A stretch of 35,780 bases of DNA from an uncultured Prevotella sp. (GCA_927910885.1 CAKMOD010000062.1:1-35780), one strand, 5' to 3'. Counted from the first letter of the stretch, positions 26,400 to 35,535 are shown. The notes: a model not told the origin generated them from the sequence alone. Program-made: numbers and translations.

Positions 26400-27425
26400 A
26401 TGATTATTCAAATGCATAAACCAAAGGCAAGAATGGAAGAACTGGACTTTCTTAAGTTCGTCTTCATCACATTAATGATTGCCTTCCACCTTACATATAT
26501 TGGCGACACCTACCCTGTTGCTAAACAGTTGGTCTATACTTTTCACATGCCGGGCTTCCTATTGGTGTCGGGTTATCTGTTTAATGTGAATAAGTCGTGG
26601 GCTGCTTTTAGGAAAACAATGCTTTGGATATTCATTCCATACGCAGTGATGGAAAGCGGATATACCGTAATGGCTTCGCTACTCCCTATCCGTGAACACA
26701 TTGATCATCTAACCGCAGGAGTACTGATTGACCATATCTTCCTTCATCCGATGGGACCTTATTGGTATTTACATACCTTAATGATTTGCGGTATCTTTTA
26801 TTATATTGCATTCAAGAAACCTGAAGGACGTTTTTCATCGGTATTGAAACAGGAGAAACCACTGCTGCCTATCAAAATGCTGAGTTTGGAAAATCAGGTG
26901 CTATTAGGTAGGTTTACCCTTCTTGCTCTATTCCTTTGGTTGCTCTCTTACGGCTGCGAACTACTCTCAATAGCCAATGCAGCCTACTTTCTTGTAGGTG
27001 CTATTGTGCGCCAAGTTGTGGGCAATTTCCGTCTGGCTTTCCCTGCACGTTGGTGGACAATAGGACTTTTAGTAGTATGGTGTATCGACCCTAATCACTA
27101 TGATAAGGCATCATTTGCAGGTGCGTGTTTGGTTTTCTTAGTTATTGGTTCGTTGTTGTGGATTTATCAATTAGGGATTCCTCAACCTCTGCGCGACCTC
27201 TTTCTCTTTATCGGTCGTAACACTTTGCCCCTCTTACTCTTCTCTCCTATCTTCACGATTCTTGCCAAATTCTATCAGCCTTTGCTGCTTCGTGTAGAGC
27301 CAACGGGAATGTTCTTCCTTGCGGTCAGTGTGGTATTTGCCATTACAGGCTCGTTTGCCATAACATGGTTGATGGATGTTACGGGCTTCTCTAAGCTATT
27401 CTTTGGAAAGAAAGGGCTGATATAA
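26400..27425 (+). CDS. Acyltransferase-3 family integral membrane protein
   Basis: 341 aa with about ten hydrophobic segments. The opening MEELDFLKFVFITLMIAFHL contains the family's conserved His after an Arg/Asp-rich start, and FHMPGFLLVSGYLF is the next hallmark. Members move acetyl or other acyl groups onto surface glycans from the cytoplasmic side. No glycan biosynthesis genes are adjacent, so the acceptor is unknown. Start could be ATG 26400, 26412 or 26433; the first would be leaderless. Convergent with the phosphodiesterase gene. Confidence 0.9.
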   Translation: MIIQMHKPKARMEELDFLKFVFITLMIAFHLTYIGDTYPVAKQLVYTFHMPGFLLVSGYLFNVNKSWAAFRKTMLWIFIPYAVMESGYTVMASLLPIREHIDHLTAGVLIDHIFLHPMGPYWYLHTLMICGIFYYIAFKKPEGRFSSVLKQEKPLLPIKMLSLENQVLLGRFTLLALFLWLLSYGCELLSIANAAYFLVGAIVRQVVGNFRLAFPARWWTIGLLVVWCIDPNHYDKASFAGACLVFLVIGSLLWIYQLGIPQPLRDLFLFIGRNTLPLLLFSPIFTILAKFYQPLLLRVEPTGMFFLAVSVVFAITGSFAITWLMDVTGFSKLFFGKKGLI

Positions 27426-27448
27426 GAAAGGGATTAAGTGGTTATTGT

Positions 27449-27510
27449 TGATTAGGCTAATTGGCCCTATTAGCTAATTAGCCCAATAAGGCTAATCAGG
27501 CTAATAAGTT
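27449..27510 (-). repeat. 9-bp periodic array, copy 3
   Basis: On minus it reads as consecutive 9-mers CTTATTAGC, CTGATTAGC, CTTATTGGG, CTAATTAGC, TAATAGGGC, CAATTAGCC. Lies between two convergent genes, five bases from the stop codon of the right one, where no ordinary terminator is visible. Contains a perfect palindrome GCTAATTAGC at 27473-27482. Confidence 0.7.
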
Positions 27511-27514
27511 TTCC

Positions 27515-28054
27515 CTATATTCTCTCCTGCTTTAGCGGTGTTCCGTCGAGCGTATAAGCTGTAAAGACACCATGCTCGTAAGTCATGAAGGTAGCCACAT
27601 TCCCTCCTTTTGGGAAAGTGATAGAACCGAGATTACAAACAAGCGTACCCTCCTGCTGAGTGAGTTCCCAGAGATGAGTATGTCCATAGACAATCGCATC
27701 GACATTCCCTTTTGGCATAGAGGATTTGTTATAGATATGTCCGTGAGTCAAGAAGAGTTTTCGCCCTTCATCAACCAACATCAGATAGTCGGACATCATT
27801 GGGAAATCAAGTAACATCTGGTCTACCTCAGCATCACAGTTTCCACGTACTGCCACAATGTTTTTGGCACGTTTGTTCAGTGCTTCCACAATCCCTTTGG
27901 CATCTATTCCTTCTGGGATAGAGTTGCGTGGACCATAATTCAGTATGTCTCCAAGTACGCAAAGCATATCACAATGCTCGCGATCATAGAATTGTAGCAC
28001 CTTCTCCAGTGCTGGCAGACATCCGTGGATATCTGATACCAATAGATATTTCAT
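27515..28054 (-). CDS. YfcE/MJ0936-type metallophosphodiesterase
   Basis: 179 aa. Calcineurin-like metal motifs: D8-x-H10 (SDIHG), GDILNYGPR, GNCD, THGH and YGHTH. E. coli YfcE and relatives hydrolyse phosphodiesters with Mn2+; the natural substrate is not known. Cytoplasmic, typical length for the family, complete active site. A TACCTTTG box at 28088-28081 predicts a leader of about 20 nt. Confidence 0.94.
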   Translation of the reverse strand: MKYLLVSDIHGCLPALEKVLQFYDREHCDMLCVLGDILNYGPRNSIPEGIDAKGIVEALNKRAKNIVAVRGNCDAEVDQMLLDFPMMSDYLMLVDEGRKLFLTHGHIYNKSSMPKGNVDAIVYGHTHLWELTQQEGTLVCNLGSITFPKGGNVATFMTYEHGVFTAYTLDGTPLKQERI

Positions 28055-28080
28055 ATCACTTTGATTGTTTGTTTCTATGG

Positions 28081-28088
28081 CAAAGGTA
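28081..28088 (-). promoter_or_regulatory. -7 box of the phosphodiesterase gene
   Basis: TACCTTTG on minus, 27 bp from the start codon; no clear -33 element. Confidence 0.45.
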
Positions 28089-28130
28089 ATGTTATTTTCT
28101 CATATATCCTTTTAATTTAATACCTACTAA

Positions 28131-28226
28131 CAAATTGTTGATTGTTTGACAGATTCTTTCCTCACCTTGGCAGGCTGTAAGAATGAAATATATTTGGATA
28201 GTAACAACGCTCTACAGATTATGTAA
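28131..28226 (+). other. Possible remnant of a lipoprotein N-terminus
   Basis: A 31-codon open stretch without a start codon reads FLTLAGCKNEIYLDSNN, with a lipobox-like LAGC, then stops. It may be the debris of a lost lipoprotein gene between the phosphodiesterase and SusC genes, or chance. The rest of 28055-28324 shows only promoter elements. Confidence 0.25.
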
Positions 28227-28324
28227 AAAGATGACATTGACACTCAATTGTTTCCTTGTATAAATAACACTTACACACGAATTCAACACTAAATGTTATT
28301 TTTTAAATTATTCACACGAATTTA

Positions 28325-28355
28325 TTTGATTGTTTGAAACTTTTAGTTATATTTG
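28325..28355 (+). promoter_or_regulatory. Promoter of the SusC/SusD unit
   Basis: TTTG (28325-28328), 19 bp, TATATTTG (28348-28355). Start expected near 28362, which rules out the upstream in-frame codon at 28353. Confidence 0.7.
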
Positions 28356-28400
28356 CGACATAAACATCTATTACAGATAACCTTAATTGAAAGTTACATT

Positions 28401-31400
28401 ATGACCAGCCTTATGAATATGAAAAGACTCTTATTTTCTACCTTATTTATGCTGTCGGCAATCGTCAGCTCTGCCCAACAGGTTTTTACAACCAAGGGTG
28501 TTGTTGTCGACGAAACTGGTGAAACGATTATTGGTGCAACTGTTCAGATAATCGGTGACAGCAAAATGATAACTGCAACGGATACAGATGGTAAGTTTAC
28601 CCTTGACAATGTTAAATCCGGTGCTAAGTTGGAAGTGTCTTATGTCGGCATGAAGACTTTTATTGGGCCTGCCAAGCCGACCATGAAGATTACGATGATT
28701 AATGACAACTCTGCGTTAGACGAGGTGGTTGTAACTGCCTTCGGTGAACAAAAGCGTTCGGCTTTTACAGGCTCTGCTGCTATTGTTGACTCTAAAAAGA
28801 TTGAACATAAGCAAGTCAATAACGTAATGAGTAGTTTGAAAGGTGAGGCTGCTGGTGTTCAGATTATAGACAACAGCGGAGAACCTGGTTCAACCCCTTC
28901 TATCCGTGTACGTGGTTTTAGTAGTATTAGCGCAGGACAAAGCCCTCTGATTATAGTAGATGGTGCGCCTTACGATGGCGGTTGGAACAATCTTAACCCT
29001 GCCGATGTGGCATCTGTAACCGTTTTGAAAGATGCGTCTTCTACCGCACTCTATGGAGCACGAGGAGCCAATGGTGTTATCATGGTGACAACAAAACATG
29101 CACAAGTTGGTAATGCGCATATTTCTGTTGATATGAGATGGGGTACGAATAGTCGTATTAAACGCTACTATGAGACTATCGATGATCCTGTTAAATACTA
29201 TGAGGTTTACTATAATGCACTGTATAATTATCAACTGAAAGGACTCGGATTGACCCCTGCTCAAGCTACTATTGAGGCTAACAAACAACTCGTTGCACCT
29301 GGTGCTGCGGGTGGATTGGGATATCCAATATTTACTGTTCCAAACGGAGAACAGCTCATTGGGGAAGATGGTCGTATGAATCCACATGCCACATTAGGAC
29401 GTGTTATTGAGCATAATGGTAAACGGTATACTATCCTACCAGACGATTGGAAGAACCTTGCCTTTCGTAACGGATTACGCAAAGAGTATGATGTAAACCT
29501 GACTGGAGGTAGCGATAAGATGCAATACTACCTTTCTTTGGGTTACTTAAACAATGAAGGTGTGGCATATCATTCGGACTTTGAACGTATTACCGTTCGT
29601 GCCAAAGCAGACTATGAAGCACGCAAATGGTTGAAGGTGGGTACGAACATGAACTTCTCTCGGGCTAAATACCATGTGATACCATCAGATGATAATGGTC
29701 TTTTCTATCAGTTGAATAATGTCGCACCTATCTATCCTGCCTTCATTCGTGATGAACAAGGGAACATCATGACAGATGATAATGGACAGATGTATGACTA
29801 TGGTAATGGTGCTGTTATTGGACTAAGACGTCCTATGTTACCTAACATCAATCCATTACAAGAGAATGCGTTGAATACGAATAGTTCGAAAGTTAATATG
29901 TATTCGCTCTATGGCTATGCGAATATCATGCCTCTTGAGGGATTGAAGATTACCCTTAATGGTACGGTGACCGTCAACAACTCACGTGGAACTGAGACAA
30001 AACAGCCTTTCTATGGATACAGTCATACGGCTTATCCAACGGGTTTTGTGACCAGAACAAGTGATCAAACCTTCTCTTATAACTTCCAACAACTCGTGAA
30101 TTACAACCATGACTTTGGTCATCATCACATGGAATTGCTCCTTGGTCATGAGTTCTATCGCTACAACTACGAAAGCTTGTGGGGTAGTAAACTTGGTATG
30201 GCATCCTACTTTACCAACCAAACTCTTGCTGGAGCAATAAAGATGGATAACACAGGAGAGTCTGGTAATAGTGAATATGAGTCTGAAGGCTTCTTCTTCC
30301 GTGGGCAATACGACTACGATCAGAAGTACTTTGGAAGTCTTTCTTTCCGTCGTGATGCTTCCAGTCGCTTTGATCCTAATCATCGTTGGGGTAACTTCTA
30401 CTCCTTTGGTGGTGCTTGGACTATTACGAAAGAGCCTTTCATGAAGCCTTTCAAATGGTTGAATATGTTGAAACTAAAGGCTTCTTTCGGTCAGCAAGGT
30501 AATGATAATATTGGTGATTTCCACTATCTTGATACTTATAGTATCGTAAACACGAACAATAAGGTTGGATTAGTTCTGTCTGAAAAGGGCAACCCTAATA
30601 TTACTTGGGAGACTAATAACAACTTCAATGCAGGCTTCGATTTTGAATTGTTCAATAGCCGTTTGCGTGGTAGTATTGAGTATTTCTATAAGAAAACAAC
30701 TGATATGCTCTGCTTTGTCTTTGCTCCCTACTCGGCTGGTTACAAAGGAACGTACGACAATATCGGTGATATGACGAACAAGGGTGTGGAGGTTGATCTC
30801 TCTGCTACCGTCTTAAAAACTAAAAATATCTCATGGGATGTCAACGTGAATGCAACTACTTACAAGAATGAAATCATCAAACTCGCTGACGTCCTCAAAG
30901 CTGATCTCGTTGTAGATGGGCACCCTGGCTATAGTAGTGGCGAACGAATCTATGCAGAGGGACTCCCTATCTACGAGTGGTATATGCCTCGTTATGCAGG
31001 TGTCTCTAATGAAGGAAAGGCTATGTGGTACTACACTGCCCCTGACGGAACCCTTAAAACGACAGATGTATATGGTAATGCGAGTTATTACTCATGCGGA
31101 AGTCCACACCCAGACCTCTATGGTGGCTTTGGAACAACGCTGAATGCGTATGGTTTCGACTTCTCTATCTCCTTCGCTTATTCGTTAGGAGGACTCTCAT
31201 ACGACTATGGTTATGCAGGTTATATGGGTCCACCAAGTGGCACCTTAGGAGGAGCAACCATCCATAAAGATGTTCTCAATGCATGGTCAGTAGACAATCC
31301 AAACAGTAATATCCCACGTTGGCAATACGACGACCCAAACATTAGTTCTCAATGCGACCGTTTCCTCATCAGCGGTAGTTATCTAAGCTTACAGAATATC

Positions 31401-31601
31401 AACCTTGGCTACACCCTACCTAAGCTATGGGTAAGCAAGATTGGATTGGAGAATGTACGCATATATGTGGCTGCTGACAACGTATACTTTTGGAGTAAGC
31501 GTAAGGGATTCGACCCACGTGGTTCCTTCTCAGGAGGTAGTAGTACATCCATCTATAGCCCAACGAGAACCATCTCTGGTGGTATTAAACTAACATTCTA
31601 A
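28401..31601 (+). CDS. SusC/RagA-type TonB-dependent outer-membrane receptor
   Basis: 1066 aa from ATG 28401 (ATG 28413 or 28419 also possible). Signal peptide MKRLLFSTLFMLSAIVSSAQ, a carboxypeptidase-D-like domain (TTKGVVVDETGETIIGATV), a TonB-box-like region (ALDEVVVTAFG), the plug (GVQIIDNSGEPGSTPSIRVRGF, VLKDASSTALYGARGANGVI) and a 22-strand barrel ending in a typical aromatic strand (GGIKLTF). It imports a glycan or peptide across the outer membrane with the SusD partner 29 bp downstream. No glycoside hydrolase, ECF sigma or hybrid sensor lies next to it, so the ligand cannot be inferred. Confidence 0.97.
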   Translation: MTSLMNMKRLLFSTLFMLSAIVSSAQQVFTTKGVVVDETGETIIGATVQIIGDSKMITATDTDGKFTLDNVKSGAKLEVSYVGMKTFIGPAKPTMKITMINDNSALDEVVVTAFGEQKRSAFTGSAAIVDSKKIEHKQVNNVMSSLKGEAAGVQIIDNSGEPGSTPSIRVRGFSSISAGQSPLIIVDGAPYDGGWNNLNPADVASVTVLKDASSTALYGARGANGVIMVTTKHAQVGNAHISVDMRWGTNSRIKRYYETIDDPVKYYEVYYNALYNYQLKGLGLTPAQATIEANKQLVAPGAAGGLGYPIFTVPNGEQLIGEDGRMNPHATLGRVIEHNGKRYTILPDDWKNLAFRNGLRKEYDVNLTGGSDKMQYYLSLGYLNNEGVAYHSDFERITVRAKADYEARKWLKVGTNMNFSRAKYHVIPSDDNGLFYQLNNVAPIYPAFIRDEQGNIMTDDNGQMYDYGNGAVIGLRRPMLPNINPLQENALNTNSSKVNMYSLYGYANIMPLEGLKITLNGTVTVNNSRGTETKQPFYGYSHTAYPTGFVTRTSDQTFSYNFQQLVNYNHDFGHHHMELLLGHEFYRYNYESLWGSKLGMASYFTNQTLAGAIKMDNTGESGNSEYESEGFFFRGQYDYDQKYFGSLSFRRDASSRFDPNHRWGNFYSFGGAWTITKEPFMKPFKWLNMLKLKASFGQQGNDNIGDFHYLDTYSIVNTNNKVGLVLSEKGNPNITWETNNNFNAGFDFELFNSRLRGSIEYFYKKTTDMLCFVFAPYSAGYKGTYDNIGDMTNKGVEVDLSATVLKTKNISWDVNVNATTYKNEIIKLADVLKADLVVDGHPGYSSGERIYAEGLPIYEWYMPRYAGVSNEGKAMWYYTAPDGTLKTTDVYGNASYYSCGSPHPDLYGGFGTTLNAYGFDFSISFAYSLGGLSYDYGYAGYMGPPSGTLGGATIHKDVLNAWSVDNPNSNIPRWQYDDPNISSQCDRFLISGSYLSLQNINLGYTLPKLWVSKIGLENVRIYVAADNVYFWSKRKGFDPRGSFSGGSSTSIYSPTRTISGGIKLTF

Positions 31602-31630
31602 CCATCTTCTTACATTAATAGTACGTCATT

Positions 31631-33391
31631 ATGAAACGCTTAATATCAAATCACATCATAACGTTGGCTATCGTTGCTATTACCTTTGGCTTTACTTCTT
31701 GTATCGATAGCATTGAACCGTCAGAGGTATTAACTTCTGACCAAGTAAGAAAGATGCCTTCTTCACAAGAAGGACTCATCAATGGTATCCTTTCTTATAT
31801 GATAACCTTTGACTCTTGGGGTTCTGGTGATCCTCTCAACGACTGGGGTTATCCTTGTCAGATGCACTATAGGGATGTATTAGGAAGTGATTTCCCTGTT
31901 TATAGTAGTAACTATAGCTATTGGACAACAGTGGAAAGCGGTGTCAACACCCGCTTCAAGGCTTATTACACCTATCGTTTTTACTACGATTTCATTGCTA
32001 CCTGTAACAATGTAACAAGTGTAGTAGATCCTGCCACAGCCTCACCAACCTCTAAAAACTACTTAGGTATAGCTCTGGCTTATCGTGCAATGGCATATCT
32101 TGACATAGCTCGTCAGTTCGAATTCAAGAAGACTGGCATTACAAGTTTGGATGATAAAGCGACAAAAAATGGAATATGGGGACTCACAGTTCCTATCGTT
32201 ACCGAGAAAACGACAAAGGAAATGCAACGTCACAATCCACGTGCTCCGTTCTATAAGATGTATCGCTTCATCCTTACTGACCTCAACCATGCCGAGGAGT
32301 ATCTGGCTAATTATACACGTCCCGACAAGAACTTGCCTAACCTTAGTGTAGTCTATGGACTCAAGGCACGCCTTTGGATGGAAATGGCAAGCCGTTTTGA
32401 TCAGAGCAGTGCAGACCTTAATGCAGCTATAGCAGCAGAAGATTCAGCAAGCATTGAGTATGATAAGTTAGGTATAACCACAGCTCGTGAGTGCTATGAA
32501 AAGGCACGCACCTATGCTCGTAAGGCTGCCAGTGGTTACAGTCCTGTTACCGAAGCACAGTGGCATAGTACACAAGACGGCTTTAACAAGGAAAACCAAG
32601 CATGGATGTGGAAGTTAGGTTATACCACACGTGAGCAAATCAGCTATATCTACTATACCTTCACCAGCACCATGTCATCAGAAACTACTTGGGGACTTGC
32701 TGGTGCATACGGTGCTACTCGTATGATTGGTAGTGCGCTATACGATAAGATGCCTGAGGGTGACTGGCGTCGCTATTCATGGATTGATCCAGATGCTGCG
32801 GGTACACATGAGGGTTACGAGAAATACGATTCGATTACAATTGGTACCAAAAAGGAAAGACTTACCCTCTTAGACGAGGAGGCATGGACACAGTTACCAG
32901 CCTATGCTAACATCAAGTTCCGGCCTGCAAAGGGTAATATCTTTGATTCTTACGAAGGACAATTCATCAGTCTTCCATTGATGCGCATGGAGGAAATGAT
33001 GTTCATCGACATTGAAGCAACCGCTCACCTTGATGGTGTTGCAGCAGGTGTTACGGCTTTGAAGGACTTTATGAATACTTATCGTTACACCGACAACTCC
33101 TATCAGGCAGCCAATGCCACTACAATGGAGGACTTTATAAAAGAATTGATGGTACAGAAACGTATAGAGTTCTGGGGTGAAGGAATCACTTACTTCGACT
33201 ACAAGCGTCTTGCTCTTCAGGTTCGTAGAAAGGACAACACCAACTATGAAGCTTCTGCCCGAATCAATTCAAAGGAAGGTTATGTATGCCCATGGATGAA
33301 CTTCTTTATCCTTGAATACGAAACCCACAACAATGTGGCATGTAAACCAAACCCTGATACCTCTGGTAGTTTGACGGTTACAAATCAGTAA
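31631..33391 (+). CDS. SusD/RagB-type surface lipoprotein
   Basis: 586 aa. Lipobox FGFTSC with Cys24, then the SusD helical/TPR fold (YLGIALAYRAMAYLDIARQFEF; RAPFYKMYRFILTDLNHAEEYL; YGLKARLWMEMA) and the C-terminal part with the typical FWGEGITYFDYKRL motif. It caps the SusC barrel and binds ligand on the cell surface. Immediately follows SusC and is followed by a terminator hairpin, so the pair forms its own transcription unit. Confidence 0.97.
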   Translation: MKRLISNHIITLAIVAITFGFTSCIDSIEPSEVLTSDQVRKMPSSQEGLINGILSYMITFDSWGSGDPLNDWGYPCQMHYRDVLGSDFPVYSSNYSYWTTVESGVNTRFKAYYTYRFYYDFIATCNNVTSVVDPATASPTSKNYLGIALAYRAMAYLDIARQFEFKKTGITSLDDKATKNGIWGLTVPIVTEKTTKEMQRHNPRAPFYKMYRFILTDLNHAEEYLANYTRPDKNLPNLSVVYGLKARLWMEMASRFDQSSADLNAAIAAEDSASIEYDKLGITTARECYEKARTYARKAASGYSPVTEAQWHSTQDGFNKENQAWMWKLGYTTREQISYIYYTFTSTMSSETTWGLAGAYGATRMIGSALYDKMPEGDWRRYSWIDPDAAGTHEGYEKYDSITIGTKKERLTLLDEEAWTQLPAYANIKFRPAKGNIFDSYEGQFISLPLMRMEEMMFIDIEATAHLDGVAAGVTALKDFMNTYRYTDNSYQAANATTMEDFIKELMVQKRIEFWGEGITYFDYKRLALQVRRKDNTNYEASARINSKEGYVCPWMNFFILEYETHNNVACKPNPDTSGSLTVTNQ

Positions 33392-33424
33392 TAATAGTTA
33401 GTGAAAAAGAAAGTTGTTAAATAA

Positions 33425-33478
33425 AAAGCAGACGCTAAAAGACGAACCTATTGTTTTGGCTTTGGCGTCTGCTTTCTT
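33425..33478 (+). terminator. Terminator of the SusC/SusD unit
   Basis: An 11-bp stem AAAGCAGACGC (33425-33435) with GCGTCTGCTTT (33465-33475) around a 29-nt loop, then CTTT. The loop is long but the stem is perfect. Confidence 0.75.
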
Positions 33479-33491
33479 TAATTTAGGAAAG

Positions 33492-34421
33492 ATGGAGATA
33501 AGAGATATCTTTAAGCTTCGCAAGCAGGGACGAACGGAGGAGGCATACGCTGCCATTCTGCCAATGTACGCTGTACACAAGGGGCATTATACCACAATAG
33601 CTATGTTCTGGGTGGGCGTAGACATGATGAAACTACGCTATCAACAACGTCAGTTAGAAGAAGCTTATAAGATATTCAGAAGTTTGCTCAGGCTCTATCC
33701 TACAATGGACGACAAGGACTTAAAAGGGCAGAGTGCCTTAATGCGTGCAGCCTTATTGGTTTTCGACCACCATCCAGGATTCTCTATGCTCGACTTTATC
33801 TCACAATGGGGTATCACCCGACTAACAGATGAAGACTGGACAATGGAGCAAGGCAACGGTCATCCTATTCCCTCAATAGGAATGCGTATCGTGGGAAAAG
33901 TCTTTAAGGAAGTGGAAAGTAAGCCAACAGTTGACATGGCTTTAAAGGCTGCACCAATATTAGCGGAAGCCCTGAAACATAGCCCTTACAATATGCACAA
34001 CCAACGTTACAAAGCGATGGTCTATCGAATTATGGGCAAAAAAGATAAGGCTATCAACATCTATACCCACCTGATCAAGAACCACCGACAGTCCTATCTC
34101 TTTCATGAACTGTCAGAACTCATTGATGACGAACGCTACAAGATTGCACTTCTCTGTAAAGCGATTTCCGTACAACGAGAGGAAAAGTTCCGCCAACGTA
34201 TGCGCTTCACTCTTGCTGGCTTACTCTTTAGAAAGGACAAAGCCCGCGCCCGCTACGAATTAGATAAATGTATTGCCATGCGAAAGCAGTTAGGCTATTC
34301 CATTACATGGGAAATGCAAAACCTCGCAGCAAGTCTAAAAGAAATAGAACCCGTAACAGAAGGTGACGAAAAAAGCTTTTATAGAGAGCAAGAAGTGGTA
34401 TTAAAAGAACTTGCAAGGTAG
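33492..34421 (+). CDS. Helical-repeat (TPR-like) protein of unknown function
   Basis: 309 aa from ATG 33492; the in-frame frame opening upstream at 33414 overlaps the terminator hairpin. Repeated helix pairs are visible: IFKLRKQGRTEEAYAAILPM, QRQLEEAYKIFRSLLRLYP, ALKAAPILAEALKHSPYN, MGKKDKAINIYTHLIKN, KARARYELDKCIAMRKQ. The opening resembles the DUF7017/TPR proteins linked to TOTE-type conflict systems, but none of the other parts of such systems is nearby, so that is only a resemblance. No signal peptide. Probably a protein-interaction scaffold. Confidence 0.75.
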   Translation: MEIRDIFKLRKQGRTEEAYAAILPMYAVHKGHYTTIAMFWVGVDMMKLRYQQRQLEEAYKIFRSLLRLYPTMDDKDLKGQSALMRAALLVFDHHPGFSMLDFISQWGITRLTDEDWTMEQGNGHPIPSIGMRIVGKVFKEVESKPTVDMALKAAPILAEALKHSPYNMHNQRYKAMVYRIMGKKDKAINIYTHLIKNHRQSYLFHELSELIDDERYKIALLCKAISVQREEKFRQRMRFTLAGLLFRKDKARARYELDKCIAMRKQLGYSITWEMQNLAASLKEIEPVTEGDEKSFYREQEVVLKELAR

Positions 34422-34448
34422 GCTTTCTCCATAGCTAACTATTTTTCT

Positions 34449-34456
34449 TATCTTTG
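34449..34456 (+). promoter_or_regulatory. -7 box of the thioredoxin-like lipoprotein gene
   Basis: TATCTTTG, 33 bp before the ATG at 34490; no clear -33 element. Confidence 0.45.
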
Positions 34457-34489
34457 TAGCACATTTTATTGAATAATTAAATCTACCTT

Positions 34490-35023
34490 ATGAAACATTT
34501 ATTTCTATCAGCCTTAATACTTATGGGACTGACATCATGCCAGATTTCAGGCTTAACTTCTGGCTATTCTCATCTATCGGATGCACAAAAGAAGAGAGTT
34601 ATAACACTTGAAGAAAACATTGACGATATTCATGACTTCTCAAAAGTATACAAAGTCAGCCTTAATCAGGTAAAACAATATATCGAAACACACGATAAAG
34701 TACTGCTATATAATTATACTCCTTTCTGTCATTCTACCTATTGTGTGTCGCCTGCAGCCTTAGTATCTCAATGCAAAGACAAGGGAATTAACATCCTTGT
34801 CATATCGAATATATATGATGACATATTCAAACAAAAGCATACTACGTTCCCCATGCTGATGATTGATACAAAGCAGTTCCCGACTAAATGGAGGGCAAAA
34901 TACCTTAAACAATTCTATTTTCCCTTGACCGGACACACAGACAAAGAACTGAACTACGCAAGTTATCATTACTTTGAGAAAGGGAAGTACATCAAGAGTT
35001 ACAAGAACCCAAATGATATTTGA
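34490..35023 (+). CDS. Lipoprotein with a thioredoxin-like C-x4-C site
   Basis: 177 aa. Lipobox GLTSC with Cys17. After a helical stretch (40-66) the sequence KVLLYNYTPFCHSTYCVSP (70-88) looks like the beta strand and active-site loop of a thioredoxin fold, but with Cys80 and Cys85 separated by four residues instead of two. A later strand (INILVISNIYDD) and a cis-Pro-like TFPMLMID support that fold. It could be a redox or thiol-binding envelope lipoprotein; no family was recognised. Single gene with its own promoter box. Confidence 0.7.
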   Translation: MKHLFLSALILMGLTSCQISGLTSGYSHLSDAQKKRVITLEENIDDIHDFSKVYKVSLNQVKQYIETHDKVLLYNYTPFCHSTYCVSPAALVSQCKDKGINILVISNIYDDIFKQKHTTFPMLMIDTKQFPTKWRAKYLKQFYFPLTGHTDKELNYASYHYFEKGKYIKSYKNPNDI

Positions 35024-35214
35024 TTTTCTTATCATGGTAGAATAAAAGCCACCATAATCTCTGACTCCGTCTGGGACTTACACAAAAAGACAAAGAAATA
35101 TATTGACAAAATATTCTAAGAAAAGGTAGAAAAATGGCTTAAAAACGGCTTGTTTTAACACCTTCGTAAGTTACTTGTTATCAAATAGTTGCAAAGAGGG
35201 ATTTCAAAAGGTGC

Positions 35215-35310
35215 TTAATAAGGCTTCAAAAGGGCGTTAGTTAGACCTCAAAAGAGCATCTTTTGCAAGCCAAAAGGACGTTAATTGCAAGCCATTTAGT
35301 GGTCTTTACA
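35215..35310 (+). repeat. Dispersed intergenic element, copy E (divergent)
   Basis: Four 22-bp units at 35215-35236, 35237-35258, 35259-35280 and 35281-35302, preceded by AAAAGGTGC as in copies A and B. The tail is not well conserved, and the body to the left is only weakly similar. The rest of 35024-35535 shows no gene. Confidence 0.8.
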
Positions 35311-35535
35311 AAATCAGTATGTGAAAAATTTGGACAAACAGAACGAAACAAAACTCTAAAAGATAGGGTAACTAAACGGGAGATTCTCCACATCTAATTC
35401 TATTCTTTATCATCATGAAAAACGTCAAAGCAGATCTATAAGGAGAAAAGAAACAATCGAACACAGTGGTTTTAAGCTGTAGAGAACGTCATATCAGTGG
35501 GATATTAGACAACTTCCACAGCCACCATAAAAAGA

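Noticed and set aside
28353..28400. Upstream start of the SusC protein
   Set aside because: The codon lies inside the TATATTTG promoter box, so it would not be transcribed, and it would place residues before the signal peptide.
33492..34421. Member of a TOTE-type conflict system
   Set aside because: Only a loose similarity of the N-terminal helix pair; no helicase, endonuclease or primase component lies nearby.
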